A stretch of 64,000 nt of DNA, taken from NCBI RefSeq assembly GCF_900109085.1, contig NZ_FNYW01000005.1:1-64000 (forward strand). The letters run 5' to 3'. Below the pieces are notes generated by a model. It saw only the letters and a program-made list of their open reading frames with translations. It was not told the origin of the DNA and ran no database searches. The stretch is from Alkalibacterium gilvum (GTDB lineage: Bacteria > Bacillota > Bacilli > Lactobacillales > Carnobacteriaceae_A). Shown in pieces: positions 45,577-54,317 of this stretch (position 1 is the stretch's first letter; the number at the start of each line of letters is the position of its first letter). Position numbers and translations under genes: made by a program.

Positions 45577-46626
45577 ATGAAAAATAAAAAATTAATGATT
45601 ATACTTGGTGCACTTGCTTTATTATTGGTGGGGGTTTTTGCTTTCTCTTTAGGGGATGCAAAGGACAATAAAGATTCAAAAGAAAATACAACAAATGATA
45701 AAAATTCAGAAATATCAGGCGATCAGGAATCTATAGTGGTAGGAATACTTCAAACAACAAGCCACCCGGCACTAGATGCAATCACTGAAGGAGCAAGAAA
45801 AGGTCTTTCAGAAAATGGTTATGTCGATGGGGAAAATGCTGAAATTATTTTCCAAAATGGTCAAGGTGATCAAAACTTGATGAATACGATGGCGCAGACA
45901 TTGGTTGAAGACGGTGCAGATATCCTTATAGGTATTGGAACACCAGCTAGTCAGGCTTTCGCTAATGCGACAGATGACATCCCAATCATTATGGGAGCAG
46001 TTAGCGATCCAGTAGGGGCTGGGTTAGTCGATTCAGAAGAGGTCCCTGGCAAGAACATTACAGGGGTAAAAGATGAAGCGCCTGTGAAAGCTCAACTTGA
46101 TATGATGCTGGAGCTATTACCTGAAGCAACTGATATTGGCGTTTTATATAGTTCAGGAGAAGATAATGCACAAGCAGAGGCAGAACGTGCGATTAATACA
46201 ATAGAAGAGTATGATTTAAATCCAGTTACCTACAAAGTATCTAGTACAAATGAAATTAAACAGACTGTCGCAACAATGACGCAGGAAGTGGATGCCATTT
46301 ACTTACCAACCGATAATACAATCGCTAGTGCATTTAACACTGTGGTAAATGAAGCGAATCGTTATAATGTTCCACTTATCCCAACTGTAGATTCTATGAT
46401 CGCACAAGGTGGGCTAGCAACTGTCGGGATTAATCAGATGGATACAGGCGTTGAAAGTGGGCGAATAGCTGCAGAAGTTTTAGATGGCGCCGACCCAAGT
46501 GACTTTCCCGTTTATGTTTTGGATAGGGGAGATAAATTAATTAATATTGAACAAGCTGAATTATTAGAGATAGATGTTCCACAATCACTACTTGATGATG
46601 CAACGATTATAGAATCTAAGAATTAA
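45577..46626 (+). CDS. trpX: ABC transporter substrate-binding protein, TrpX family (COG2984)
   Basis: 349 residues. An N-terminal hydrophobic helix without lipobox Cys (LIILGALALLLVGVFAFSL region) is followed by a charged linker. The rest is a periplasmic-binding fold starting VVGILQTTSHPALDAITEGA, with IIFQNGQGDQNLMNTMAQTL and IIMGAVSDPVGAGLV, all typical of the COG2984 family. It is the first gene of a three-gene importer. The Trp-rich leader peptides upstream support tryptophan (or a close analogue) as ligand. GAGAGGAA precedes the ATG. Confidence 0.82.
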   Translation: MKNKKLMIILGALALLLVGVFAFSLGDAKDNKDSKENTTNDKNSEISGDQESIVVGILQTTSHPALDAITEGARKGLSENGYVDGENAEIIFQNGQGDQNLMNTMAQTLVEDGADILIGIGTPASQAFANATDDIPIIMGAVSDPVGAGLVDSEEVPGKNITGVKDEAPVKAQLDMMLELLPEATDIGVLYSSGEDNAQAEAERAINTIEEYDLNPVTYKVSSTNEIKQTVATMTQEVDAIYLPTDNTIASAFNTVVNEANRYNVPLIPTVDSMIAQGGLATVGINQMDTGVESGRIAAEVLDGADPSDFPVYVLDRGDKLINIEQAELLEIDVPQSLLDDATIIESKN

Positions 46627-46642
46627 GAAAGGAGTTCAGAGT

Positions 46643-47518
46643 ATGTTTATATCCGCAATTGCACAAGGCTTTTTATGGGCTATTTTAGGTATTGGTATTT
46701 TTACTACCTATCGCATTTTAAACTTTCCAGATTTAACTGTGGAAGGCTCGTTCCCGCTCGGCTCAGCTGTAGCTGTCACTGCAATCGTCTCAGGGATTCA
46801 TCCTTTCGTTGCAACACTGCTGGCTATTTTAGCTGGTATGGCAGCCGGGCTCGTTACGGGCTTACTTTACACTAAAGGAAAAGTACCTGTTATCTTATCG
46901 GGGATACTTGTCATGTCCGGGCTGCATTCAGTTATTCTTTTTGTAATGCAACGACCTAATCTGAGTTTGTTGAATTATCCAAAGCTTTATGATTTATTTA
47001 CTGGCCTCCCGAATTATTTTGATGTGATTTTTATCGGGTTACTCGCTTTAACATTAGTAATAAGTGGCTTACTCTTTTTCTTTTACACAAGTAAGGGACA
47101 GGCCTACATTGCGACGGGTGACAATGAGTCGATGGCCCGTTCTATAGGGATTAAAACGGATAATATGAAAATACTAGGTCTGGTTTTTGCCAACGGTGTT
47201 ATTGCTTTATCGGGCGCCTTGATCGCACAGGATAACGGCTACGCAGATGTTAACGGTGGGATTGGTATCATCGTTATTGGTCTAGCGTCTATTATTATTG
47301 CCGAAGTTATTTTCAAAGAAGTGACATTAGGGGAAAGACTTTTAACGATTGTAATTGGAAGTGTGTTGTATCAATTATTACTCTTAGCTGTAATCCAGCT
47401 CGGCTTCGATACGACTTATATACGTCTATTCAGTTCATCAATATTAGCACTATTCCTCATGAGTCCTCAACTCCGCAAAGGGTTGAAGTTAACTGGCTTT
47501 AGTGGAAGGAGAGAGTGA
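46643..47518 (+). CDS. trpY: ABC transporter permease, TrpY type
   Basis: 291 residues with about eight helices. The region FPDLTVEGSFPLGSAVAVTA near the N-terminus and the conserved MARSIGIKTDNMKILGLVFA are typical of the permease that accompanies COG2984 binding proteins; it is related to branched-chain amino acid type permeases. AAAGGAG lies 8 nt before the ATG and the gap to the binding-protein gene is 16 nt. The next gene overlaps or abuts it. Confidence 0.85.
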   Translation: MFISAIAQGFLWAILGIGIFTTYRILNFPDLTVEGSFPLGSAVAVTAIVSGIHPFVATLLAILAGMAAGLVTGLLYTKGKVPVILSGILVMSGLHSVILFVMQRPNLSLLNYPKLYDLFTGLPNYFDVIFIGLLALTLVISGLLFFFYTSKGQAYIATGDNESMARSIGIKTDNMKILGLVFANGVIALSGALIAQDNGYADVNGGIGIIVIGLASIIIAEVIFKEVTLGERLLTIVIGSVLYQLLLLAVIQLGFDTTYIRLFSSSILALFLMSPQLRKGLKLTGFSGRRE

Positions 47519-47520
47519 TA

Positions 47521-48285
47521 ATGGAAGAATTACTTGAATTAAAAAGCATAACGAAAATTATACAGAATGAATCGGATATGAATAATACAATATTAGATCA
47601 TGTTGATCTGACGATTAATAAGGGAGATTTCATTACAGTTCTCGGTGGAAATGGTGCTGGGAAATCAACATTATTCAATAGTATCACAGGTTCTCAGTCA
47701 GTAACGAGTGGGCAGATAGATTTTAAAGAGAAAAACGTAACGACCTGGTCAGAAGAAAAACGCGCACGCTTTATGGGACGCGTTTTCCAAGATCCTAAGA
47801 TGGGGACTGCCCCACGTATGACAGTTGAAGAAAATTTATTGCTCGCTTTGAAACGTGGTAAGAAACGACCTTTCCTTCCAAGAAAGCTGAAAGAGCATCG
47901 GAAATATTTTGAGGAGCTCTGTGCCTCAATCGGTAATGGTCTTGAGGACCACCTCGATACACCGACAGGGCATCTGTCAGGCGGGCAACGTCAATCTCTG
48001 AGTTTGTTGATGACTACTTTGACAGAGCCGGATTTGCTTCTTTTAGATGAACACACAGCCGCCTTGGATCCAAAGACGTCAAAACGATTGATGGCACTAA
48101 CTAATCAAATGATTCAAGAAAAAGAGCTGACTTGCTTAATGATCACGCATCGTATGGAGGATGCTTTGACGTACGGGAATCGATTGATCTTGATGGAAAA
48201 TGGCAAAGTGAAACTAGATTTGGGTGAAGAAGAAAAGAATAAATTGACGTTAGAAGATTTGTTTGTTCTTTTTGAAAGAGAGTAG
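47521..48285 (+). CDS. trpZ: ABC transporter ATP-binding protein, TrpZ type
   Basis: 254 residues from an ATG 9 nt after AAGGAG; a GTG two codons upstream would overlap the permease stop. Walker A is GGNGAGKSTL, the signature is LSGGQRQSL, and Walker B is LLLLDEHTAALDP, with the switch His in ITHRM. The DEH instead of DEP in Walker B is typical for this subfamily. It energises the predicted tryptophan importer. No terminator is evident before the repeat block that follows. Confidence 0.87.
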   Translation: MEELLELKSITKIIQNESDMNNTILDHVDLTINKGDFITVLGGNGAGKSTLFNSITGSQSVTSGQIDFKEKNVTTWSEEKRARFMGRVFQDPKMGTAPRMTVEENLLLALKRGKKRPFLPRKLKEHRKYFEELCASIGNGLEDHLDTPTGHLSGGQRQSLSLLMTTLTEPDLLLLDEHTAALDPKTSKRLMALTNQMIQEKELTCLMITHRMEDALTYGNRLILMENGKVKLDLGEEEKNKLTLEDLFVLFERE

Positions 48286-48350
48286 CGCCTAATACAGTTA
48301 AAATAAGCAAAGGAAGACTAAACTAATCTGACTAGAGGGCGGGGATCTAT

Positions 48351-48822
48351 TAGTGGTATGAAGTAGCGCCTATATCAGCTAGCTCAGCCGCGAAAAATAG
48401 TGAGTAGTGTGAAGTGGCTCCTACATCCGCTAGCTCAGCCGCGAAAAATAGTGAGTAGTGTGAAGTGGCTCCTACATCCGCTAGCTCAGCCGCGAAAAAC
48501 AGTGAGTGGTATGAAGTAGCGCCTACATCAGCTAACTCAACCGCGAAAAACAGTGAGTGGTGTGAAGTGGCACCTACATCAGCTAACTCAGCCGCGAAAA
48601 ACAGTGAGTGGTGTGAAGTAGTGCCTACATCAGCTAACTCAACCGCGAAAAACAGTGAGTGGTATGAAGAAGTGCCTACATTAGCTAACTCAGCCGCGAA
48701 AAACAGTGAGTGGTATGAAGTAGCGCCTACATCAGCTAACTGAACCGCGAAAAACAGTGAGTGGTGTGAAGTAGCGCCTACATCAGCTAACTGAACCGCG
48801 AAAAACAGTGAGTGGTGTGAAA
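48351..48822. repeat. Tandem array of about nine 51-bp units
   Basis: The unit contains CCTACATCAGCTAACTCA, then CCGCGAAAAACAGTGAGT, then GGTGTGAAGTAG. Nine copies with 80-95 percent identity follow each other without spacers. ACTCA and TGAGT in each unit can form a small hairpin around CCGCGAAAAACAG. One frame is open for copies 3-7 and would encode a 17-residue repeat (VAPTSANSAAKNSEW). It is interrupted by TAG in copies 1-2 and TGA in copies 8-9, has no ribosome binding site, and is probably not a gene. The remainder of the 686-nt gap holds only a 9-bp hairpin. Confidence 0.85.
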
Positions 48823-48864
48823 AAGTCGGTATAATAGCAACCGTAGTGGGTTTAGAAGGGTTTT

Positions 48865-48886
48865 GAATAGGCAGATGTGCCTATTC
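48865..48886. repeat. Perfect 9-bp inverted repeat
   Basis: GAATAGGCA, loop GATG, TGCCTATTC. There is no U tract after it on the plus strand; a weak A tract lies further on. Role unclear. Confidence 0.5.
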
Positions 48887-48971
48887 ATTCATTCTTAAAA
48901 ATCTTTTTAAAAAAAATTCAATAAAAATAATGATTTTTTCATTTATTCGCTAATATTAATAGTGAGGTGAA

Positions 48972-49886
48972 ATGATGAAAATTATTAAAAAGAGAGAGAA
49001 GTCAAAATTACTTATTGGATTAAATTATTTAGATAAAAGAACCAAGTTGGATAATACGGATAAGCGATACTTGATCAACTTGGAGAAAGGTTATGAAGGA
49101 GAGGAACGTTTTGACACGCTTGTCAAAACGTATCTTACCGGTGAAGCACTGGTTATAAATGATTTATTGATTGAGAACAAAGGAAATGTTTTCCAGATTG
49201 ATGCACTGATTGTAACAACAGATACACTTTATTTATATGAGATAAAGAATTATAAAGGTGATTTTCAAATGAACTCGGGCCAACTTTCTTATACAAGTGG
49301 TCAGGAAATAAGAAATCCTTTAACCCAGCTAAAACGTACAAAGGAACTTTTGCGCCAGTTGGTTAAAGAGTGGGGGTTGTCTTATAGAATCGAGGCTAAT
49401 GTTTTATTTATTAATGAAACCTTTACTCTATATAACGCCAATGTGGAAGACTCAATAATTTTCTCAACACAAATTAAGGATGCATTGATAAAGTTAAACA
49501 CCAAATGCAAAAGATTAACCAAGCAATGTAACTATCTTGCTGATAAACTTATTGACATGCACAAGGAAGAATCGCTTTTCCAAAAACAATTACCTTTATA
49601 TAATAAGAAAGAATTAAAAACAGGGGTTGTCTGTTCATGTGGCTCTTTTAATCTAATTATTACTCAACGCTCGTGTTATTGTAAAGTTTGCTATAAGCAA
49701 TTATCTATAGAAGAATTACTTATAGGTAGCATAGAGGAATTCAAGTATTTATTTCCCGAACAGAAAGTCACAACATCCACAATTAATGAGTGGTGTGGAA
49801 ATAGAGTGAATCACAGGAAAATACGACATATCCTTCAAACACACTTGATGGCTTATGGAAAAAATAGTGGGACTTACTACGAATAA
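48972..49886 (+). CDS. NERD-domain protein with C-terminal zinc-ribbon-like region
   Basis: 304 residues. The NERD (nuclease-related) core spans about 40-150: GYEGEERFDTLVK, then VFQIDALIVTTDTLYLYEIK with the D and ExK residues of the nuclease-like fold, then NYKGDF. The C-terminal part carries CSCGSFNLIITQRSCYCKVC, a four- or five-cysteine cluster likely to bind zinc, followed by a helical tail with RKIRHILQTHL. Function is unknown; DNA binding or cleavage is plausible from the fold. It is a single gene after the tandem repeats. GAGGTGA sits directly before two consecutive ATGs, and the second may be used. Confidence 0.75.
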   Translation: MMKIIKKREKSKLLIGLNYLDKRTKLDNTDKRYLINLEKGYEGEERFDTLVKTYLTGEALVINDLLIENKGNVFQIDALIVTTDTLYLYEIKNYKGDFQMNSGQLSYTSGQEIRNPLTQLKRTKELLRQLVKEWGLSYRIEANVLFINETFTLYNANVEDSIIFSTQIKDALIKLNTKCKRLTKQCNYLADKLIDMHKEESLFQKQLPLYNKKELKTGVVCSCGSFNLIITQRSCYCKVCYKQLSIEELLIGSIEEFKYLFPEQKVTTSTINEWCGNRVNHRKIRHILQTHLMAYGKNSGTYYE

Positions 49887-49911
49887 AATAAGAGGAATGA
49901 ATTGAAATAAA

Positions 49912-49956
49912 AAAACAGTGCTTATAACTCTTTTGAGTTATAAGCACTGTTTTAAA
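49912..49956. terminator. Bidirectional terminator
   Basis: A perfect 19-bp stem AAAACAGTGCTTATAACTC with a TTTT loop. It separates the NERD gene from the convergent methionine transporter operon. Confidence 0.92.
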
Positions 49957-49987
49957 ATTATATCTATATTATAAGGTTCTGACAACT

Positions 49988-50830
49988 TTATTCACTAACT
50001 TCAAATGCAGGTCTTAAGTGGCCGTTTTCGGATAACTCATCTAAAAAGTCATACACTTCCTGGCTAGTCATAGCATCTACGAGAGCCTGTATCTCTTCAG
50101 AACCTTGATTATCCGCACGAGCAATAAGTGTTTGAGCAAAACGATTTTCTTCGTCTGCTTGGAGAACAATAGCGTCTTCAGGTGTTAAATCAATGTTTGC
50201 GATGTAGGTTGGATAGTTGAATACTAATTCCACACCATCTTCATAAGCAGCGGTTAAGTTTAATAAGTCAACATGTGTAAAGGTGAAGTCATGTGGATTT
50301 TCAACCACATCAGTATCAGTAACTTCTGATTTATTTACATCAGGGTCTAACGTGATCAACTCATGCTCTTCCAGTGTCACAAGTGCGCGGGCCTCGTTGG
50401 TTGGGTCACTTGGAATAGCGACTTCTGCCCCCTTTTCTATATCTGAAACAGAATCATAGACAGGTGAATAAAAACCAACAATAGCATTGTAGATTGGCTG
50501 AATAGCGACTAAATTACCGTCACGTTCTTTGTTGAACATTTCCATAAAAGGTTCGTGTTGAGCAAAGTTGGCATCAACTTCTTCATTTAAAAGGGCCTCG
50601 TTGTATTGGATATTATCAGAAACTTCGACGAGTTCCACCTCATAACCCTCTTCGATAGCATCCCCAGCAATTTCGACAACATCAGTCATTGGAGGGAGAT
50701 GAGAGGCTACACGAATAGTTACTGTTTCCTCAGTTTTCTCGTTAGTATTGTCATCTGCTGCTTCATCAGTTTCACCGCATGCTGATAGAAGTAAAGCCGT
50801 TGTACTTAGTAATAAACCTTTTTTAAACAT
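49988..50830 (-). CDS. MetQ/NlpA-family substrate-binding lipoprotein
   Basis: 280 residues. Signal peptide and lipobox LLLSACGE, then an acidic linker. The family blocks are VRVASHLPPMTDVVEIA-like start, DANFAQHEPFMEMFNKE, AVGFYSPVYDSVSDIEKGAEVAIPSD-like and PTNEARALVTLEE, as in MetQ. It captures methionine or a related compound outside the membrane for the adjacent permease. Last gene of a three-gene operon. The substrate is inferred; the companion ATPase lacks the methionine-sensing domain. Confidence 0.82.
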   Translation of the reverse strand: MFKKGLLLSTTALLLSACGETDEAADDNTNEKTEETVTIRVASHLPPMTDVVEIAGDAIEEGYEVELVEVSDNIQYNEALLNEEVDANFAQHEPFMEMFNKERDGNLVAIQPIYNAIVGFYSPVYDSVSDIEKGAEVAIPSDPTNEARALVTLEEHELITLDPDVNKSEVTDTDVVENPHDFTFTHVDLLNLTAAYEDGVELVFNYPTYIANIDLTPEDAIVLQADEENRFAQTLIARADNQGSEEIQALVDAMTSQEVYDFLDELSENGHLRPAFEVSE

Positions 50831-50866
50831 AAAGATGATCTCCTTTTTTAATAAATAGTTCGTTCA

Positions 50867-51553
50867 TTATCTTTTATCTAAAATTTTAGCCACTTTCAGA
50901 CCAAGCCATTGGAATAAACCAACAAGCAGAATAATCAGAACGATGGCTGTATACATAATATCTGTTTCGTATCGTTGGTAACCATAGCGGATAGCAAAAT
51001 CACCTATGCCGCCTCCACCGACTACCCCCATAATCGTAGAATAGGAAACAAAACTGATAACAGCTGTTGTAAAGCCTATAACTAAACTGCTGCGCGCTTC
51101 GACATAAAGGAATTTCCACACAAGCTGCCAAGTTGTCGCCCCCATAGATTGCGCTGTTTCAATGATTGCTTTTGGGATATCATTCAGGGACTGTTCCACA
51201 AAGCGTGCATATAAAGCAATGGCAATGACAATCATGGGGAAGGAAGCCGCGATAGGATCGCCAGTGGCACGCCCATAGATTTGTCGTATAAAAGGTTGCA
51301 TAGCCACCACTAAAAGCAGAAAGGGAAAGGACCGAATAATATTAACTAATGTGTTTACTAGGCGGTTAAGTAGATGATGTTCCATAGGATTCCCAGAACT
51401 TGTAAGGAAAAGTAGTGTTCCAACAGGGATTCCCAGTAGAATAGCCGCAAGTATGGCAAAGAAAAGCATGATTCCAGTCTCGCCTAAACTTTCTAGCATG
51501 CGCGGAAGGTACTCAAGGACATGTTCGAAGTATAAGTTTATCGTTTCAATCAC
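50867..51553 (-). CDS. MetI-type ABC transporter permease
   Basis: 228 residues with five helices. Landmarks are FPFLLLVVAMQPFIRQIYG, the coupling EAA-type loop AIIETAQSMGATTWQLVWKF and GVVGGGGIGDFAIRYGYQR, all typical of MetI. It overlaps the ATPase gene by 8 bp and precedes the binding protein by 36 nt. It forms the channel of a D/L-methionine-type importer. Confidence 0.85.
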   Translation of the reverse strand: MIETINLYFEHVLEYLPRMLESLGETGIMLFFAILAAILLGIPVGTLLFLTSSGNPMEHHLLNRLVNTLVNIIRSFPFLLLVVAMQPFIRQIYGRATGDPIAASFPMIVIAIALYARFVEQSLNDIPKAIIETAQSMGATTWQLVWKFLYVEARSSLVIGFTTAVISFVSYSTIMGVVGGGGIGDFAIRYGYQRYETDIMYTAIVLIILLVGLFQWLGLKVAKILDKR

Positions 51554-52283
51554 TGCCTAACACCTCGATTGCACGTTCATAATAAGGCCTGTCTGCGGTC
51601 TGCTTGTTTGACTGGCTAACATCAATGATTGTTTCTAGCTCGCCATTTTCTAAAACTGCAGCGCGCTGGCATAAAGCTTTAATCACCAGTAAATCATGAG
51701 TAACAACAACAATGGTCATATCAAAGGCTTTATGTGCTTTTTTCAAAACCTGAACAATTTCTTCAGTCGTATTCTGATCTAAGGCTGACGTTGGTTCATC
51801 ACACAATAAAATATCAGGTCGTGTAATCAATGCCCTAGCAATACCTACGCGTTGCTTTTGTCCGCCACTTAATTGGGAAGGATATTGATCTTTCTTGTCT
51901 TTTAAACCTACAAAATGCAAAGCTTCTTCAACAGTTAAGTGTGTAGGGTGGTTATGTAACTCCAAAGGTAAATGAACGTTTTCAGCAACAGTCTTGTTGT
52001 AAAGCAGATTGAATTGTTGAAAAACCATACCGGTTCGTTTTTTTAAGGAGCGTAAGTGTATTTTGTTCACATTATTAAGCGTTGTATCCTCAATGGTAAC
52101 AGTCCCCGATGTTGGCTCCTCTAGCGCGTTAATCATACGAAGCAAGGTTGACTTTCCCGCACCACTTTTACCTGCGATACCAAAGGCTTCTCCTTTACTA
52201 ATGGAAAGCGAAATATCTGATAAAGCAGTAAATACGCGATCTTTTTCTTGGAATATTTTTGTAACAGAATCAAATTCAATCAT
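51546..52283 (-). CDS. MetN-type ATP-binding protein lacking the NIL domain
   Basis: 245 residues from the ATG giving MIEFDSVTKIF, with AAGGAGAG upstream. Walker A is GKSGAGKSTLL, the signature is LSGGQKQRVGIA and Walker B is ILLCDEPTSALD. The closest arrangement is MetN, but canonical MetN is about 340 residues with a C-terminal NIL domain that binds methionine and shuts the transporter. This protein stops after the nucleotide-binding domain. It may belong to a related subfamily with another substrate. Operon order ATPase-permease-binding protein matches metNIQ. Confidence 0.8.
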   Translation of the reverse strand: MIEFDSVTKIFQEKDRVFTALSDISLSISKGEAFGIAGKSGAGKSTLLRMINALEEPTSGTVTIEDTTLNNVNKIHLRSLKKRTGMVFQQFNLLYNKTVAENVHLPLELHNHPTHLTVEEALHFVGLKDKKDQYPSQLSGGQKQRVGIARALITRPDILLCDEPTSALDQNTTEEIVQVLKKAHKAFDMTIVVVTHDLLVIKALCQRAAVLENGELETIIDVSQSNKQTADRPYYERAIEVLGSD

Positions 52284-52350
52284 TTGATCTCTCCTTATTT
52301 GCCAAGCACTTAAGCGGTTATATTCACCATTATAAATAGTAACACACTCT

Positions 52351-52379
52351 ATTATAAATAGCCAAGTGAAGGAGTGCAA
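52351..52379 (-). promoter_or_regulatory. Promoter of the metNIQ-like operon
   Basis: Minus-strand TTGCAC, 17-nt spacer, TATAAT. The leader is only about 60 nt, too short for a SAM riboswitch or T-box. Confidence 0.75.
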
Positions 52380-52457
52380 ATAAAATTTAGAATTTTTTAA
52401 TCTTTTGAGTGGCAAAGGACGGTTTTATTTTATCGGAGATCTAAATAGTAAAAGATA

Positions 52458-54316
52458 ATCGAGTAGGAGATAAATGATTAATTCATTTATCGTCCTCTCA
52501 CACCACCGTACGTACGGTTCCGTATACGGCGGTTCAATATCTTAAGTAAGCAGACTCTGCCAGGTCTCGTAGTGAAACTACGTTCCACCGGTAGAGTCTT
52601 TTCGTTGTAAGCACCCAATGAACCTCAGGTGTTTTTGAGAGTCTCCAATATTTCTTTCTGGAGTAGCCAATGCGTTTAGCACTGTTCATATCTAGACCTA
52701 AACGCATTAATCTGCTAATCTTAGTACGTGGATTTTTCCATCTTTTTAAAATCAGTTGCCTGATACGGTGATGGAGCCATTGCTCTACTTTCGTGACGAA
52801 GGTTTTGATGAAACCTGTGCCGAAATAATTTATCCAGCCTCTTGTTCGGCTGTTTATCTCTTTGACAATCTCATCAAACTTCCCTGCTCGCTTACGTTTA
52901 GTCAAGCGTTTCAAGGTACGAATGAATTTCGCTTTGGCTTCGTTCGAAGGTCTGTAGCGACAGACCCCATTCACTGTGGTTATCAGACAGCCCAAGAACT
53001 TTAAACGCGTTGGTGAACCCACTTTACTTTTCTCTTGGTTGACAGTTAATTTCAGGTCTTTTTCAATGAAGCGCGTGATACTTTGGAGCACACGTTCACC
53101 GGCTCGTTTTGACTTCACAAAGATGACGAAGTCATCAGCGAAACGGACAAACCGATGACCTCTTTGCTTCATTTCTTTATCCAGTTCATGCAAGTATACG
53201 TTACTGAGTAGGGGCGATATCACGCCACCTTGTGGTGCGCCTGTGTTACTTTCTACGAATTCGCCAGACAGATCTATGACACCGCTCTGTAAGAACTTAC
53301 GGATAATTTTCAGAATCATTTTGTCCTGTATATACTGTTCGAGATAGCACATCAGCTTATCATGATTGAGTGTATCAAAGCATTGTTTCAGGTCACAATC
53401 GACGGCTACTTTGTAGCCTTGCTGATAATAGCCGACACACTCTTTCAAAGCTGTATGATTGCTTTTCCCTTTTCGGAACCCATGACTATGCGGAAGGAAA
53501 TGTTTATCAATGATAGGTTCTATCACTTGCCTGATGGCTTGCTGGACCACTCGGTCCCGTACGACTGGAATACCCAGTTTTCGGATACCACCATTTGCTT
53601 TCGGAATCTCCACACGTCTAACTGGTTGTGGTTTATAGGATCCGTCTAACAGTTTCTTTTTTAAATACGGGCTCATTTTCATAATATGTGATTCTATTTC
53701 ATTAACTGTCATACCATCTACTCCAGCAGCTCCTTTATTGCGTTTAACAATTTTAGCTGCTTCGAATAGATTCTTCTCACTTACAACGAGCCTCATTAGA
53801 GACTCACCATACTTGTCTTTATATTCACCTAGGCGATTACTCCGCACATCTACATACTCTTTCGCTTCCAGCTTATCCCTTTGTAGTTTGCCAACCTTTT
53901 GATTGTTTTCTGCGTTTGTCATAATGCCTAACCTCCAATCTTCAAAGTATTAATATTGTTCGGTCCTTCGGTACATTTTCCCTACTATGACCTCGGCTGA
54001 CTTCTGTCTATTCGTTATTACTACGACCATCGGTCGCTAGACAGACCTCCCTGGGTAAGAACGATAACCTTCTGCTCATGTCACTGCTTCATCTACTGTA
54101 CAGGATTCGGACAGTATCGGACTTCACTTTGTTATGCAAGCTTATCCATCCTGGTTCAGCCTTCATATGAAATTTCTGTTCGTCAGTGCAAGCATTTGCG
54201 TCGGCCTTCCTTCAGATTCCGCCACGCGGCGGACACCCTTGGCTTTCGCTAACAGTTCCTACTGTCAAGTCTGTAGTGGACTTTCACCACCAAGTTATCG
54301 CCCATGCCGGGCGCAC
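52458..54316 (-). mobile_element. Group IIC intron (about 1.86 kb)
   Basis: On the minus strand the element begins GTGCGCCCGGCATGGGC, continues with GGTGGTGAAAGTCCACTAC and AGGAACTGTTAGCGAAAGCC, then the reverse transcriptase ORF. It ends with a domain V-like stem ACCGCCGTATACGGAACCG and TACGTACGGTGGT, and a domain VI stem around GATAAATGAATTAATC, finishing near CCTACTCGAT. The 5-prime consensus and the RT type indicate class C. The 5-prime exon ends in a terminator hairpin plus T tract, the preferred target of class C introns. The 3-prime boundary is uncertain by a few bases. Confidence 0.88.
52534..53922 (-). CDS. ltrA: Group II intron reverse transcriptase/maturase (class C)
   Basis: 462 residues. 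RT blocks include NKGAAGVDGMTVNEI, RRVEIPKANGGIRKLGIPVV, GAPQGGVISPLLSNVYLHEL and the catalytic RFADDFVIFVK (YADD-type box with F). The thumb/maturase X domain GIIM follows (SRTRGWINYFGTGF, RIGYSRKKYWRLSKTPEV). There is no C-terminal HNH endonuclease domain, as expected for class C. GGAGG lies 9 nt before the ATG. All key motifs are intact, so it is probably an active or recently active element. It assists intron splicing and retrohoming. Confidence 0.95.
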   Translation of the reverse strand: MTNAENNQKVGKLQRDKLEAKEYVDVRSNRLGEYKDKYGESLMRLVVSEKNLFEAAKIVKRNKGAAGVDGMTVNEIESHIMKMSPYLKKKLLDGSYKPQPVRRVEIPKANGGIRKLGIPVVRDRVVQQAIRQVIEPIIDKHFLPHSHGFRKGKSNHTALKECVGYYQQGYKVAVDCDLKQCFDTLNHDKLMCYLEQYIQDKMILKIIRKFLQSGVIDLSGEFVESNTGAPQGGVISPLLSNVYLHELDKEMKQRGHRFVRFADDFVIFVKSKRAGERVLQSITRFIEKDLKLTVNQEKSKVGSPTRLKFLGCLITTVNGVCRYRPSNEAKAKFIRTLKRLTKRKRAGKFDEIVKEINSRTRGWINYFGTGFIKTFVTKVEQWLHHRIRQLILKRWKNPRTKISRLMRLGLDMNSAKRIGYSRKKYWRLSKTPEVHWVLTTKRLYRWNVVSLRDLAESAYLRY

Positions 54317-54317
54317 A

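Noticed and set aside
48465-48743. Open frame of 17-residue repeats (VAPTSANSAAKNSEW)
   Set aside because: It lies wholly inside the 51-bp array, has no ribosome binding site, and the same frame is stopped in the first two and last two units. Treated as a by-product of the repeat.
48351-48822. CRISPR array
   Set aside because: Units are contiguous 51-bp repeats without unique spacers, and no cas genes are in the window.
52284-52350. SAM riboswitch or Met T-box before the metN-like gene
   Set aside because: The leader from the strong promoter to the gene is only about 60 nt and shows no such motif.
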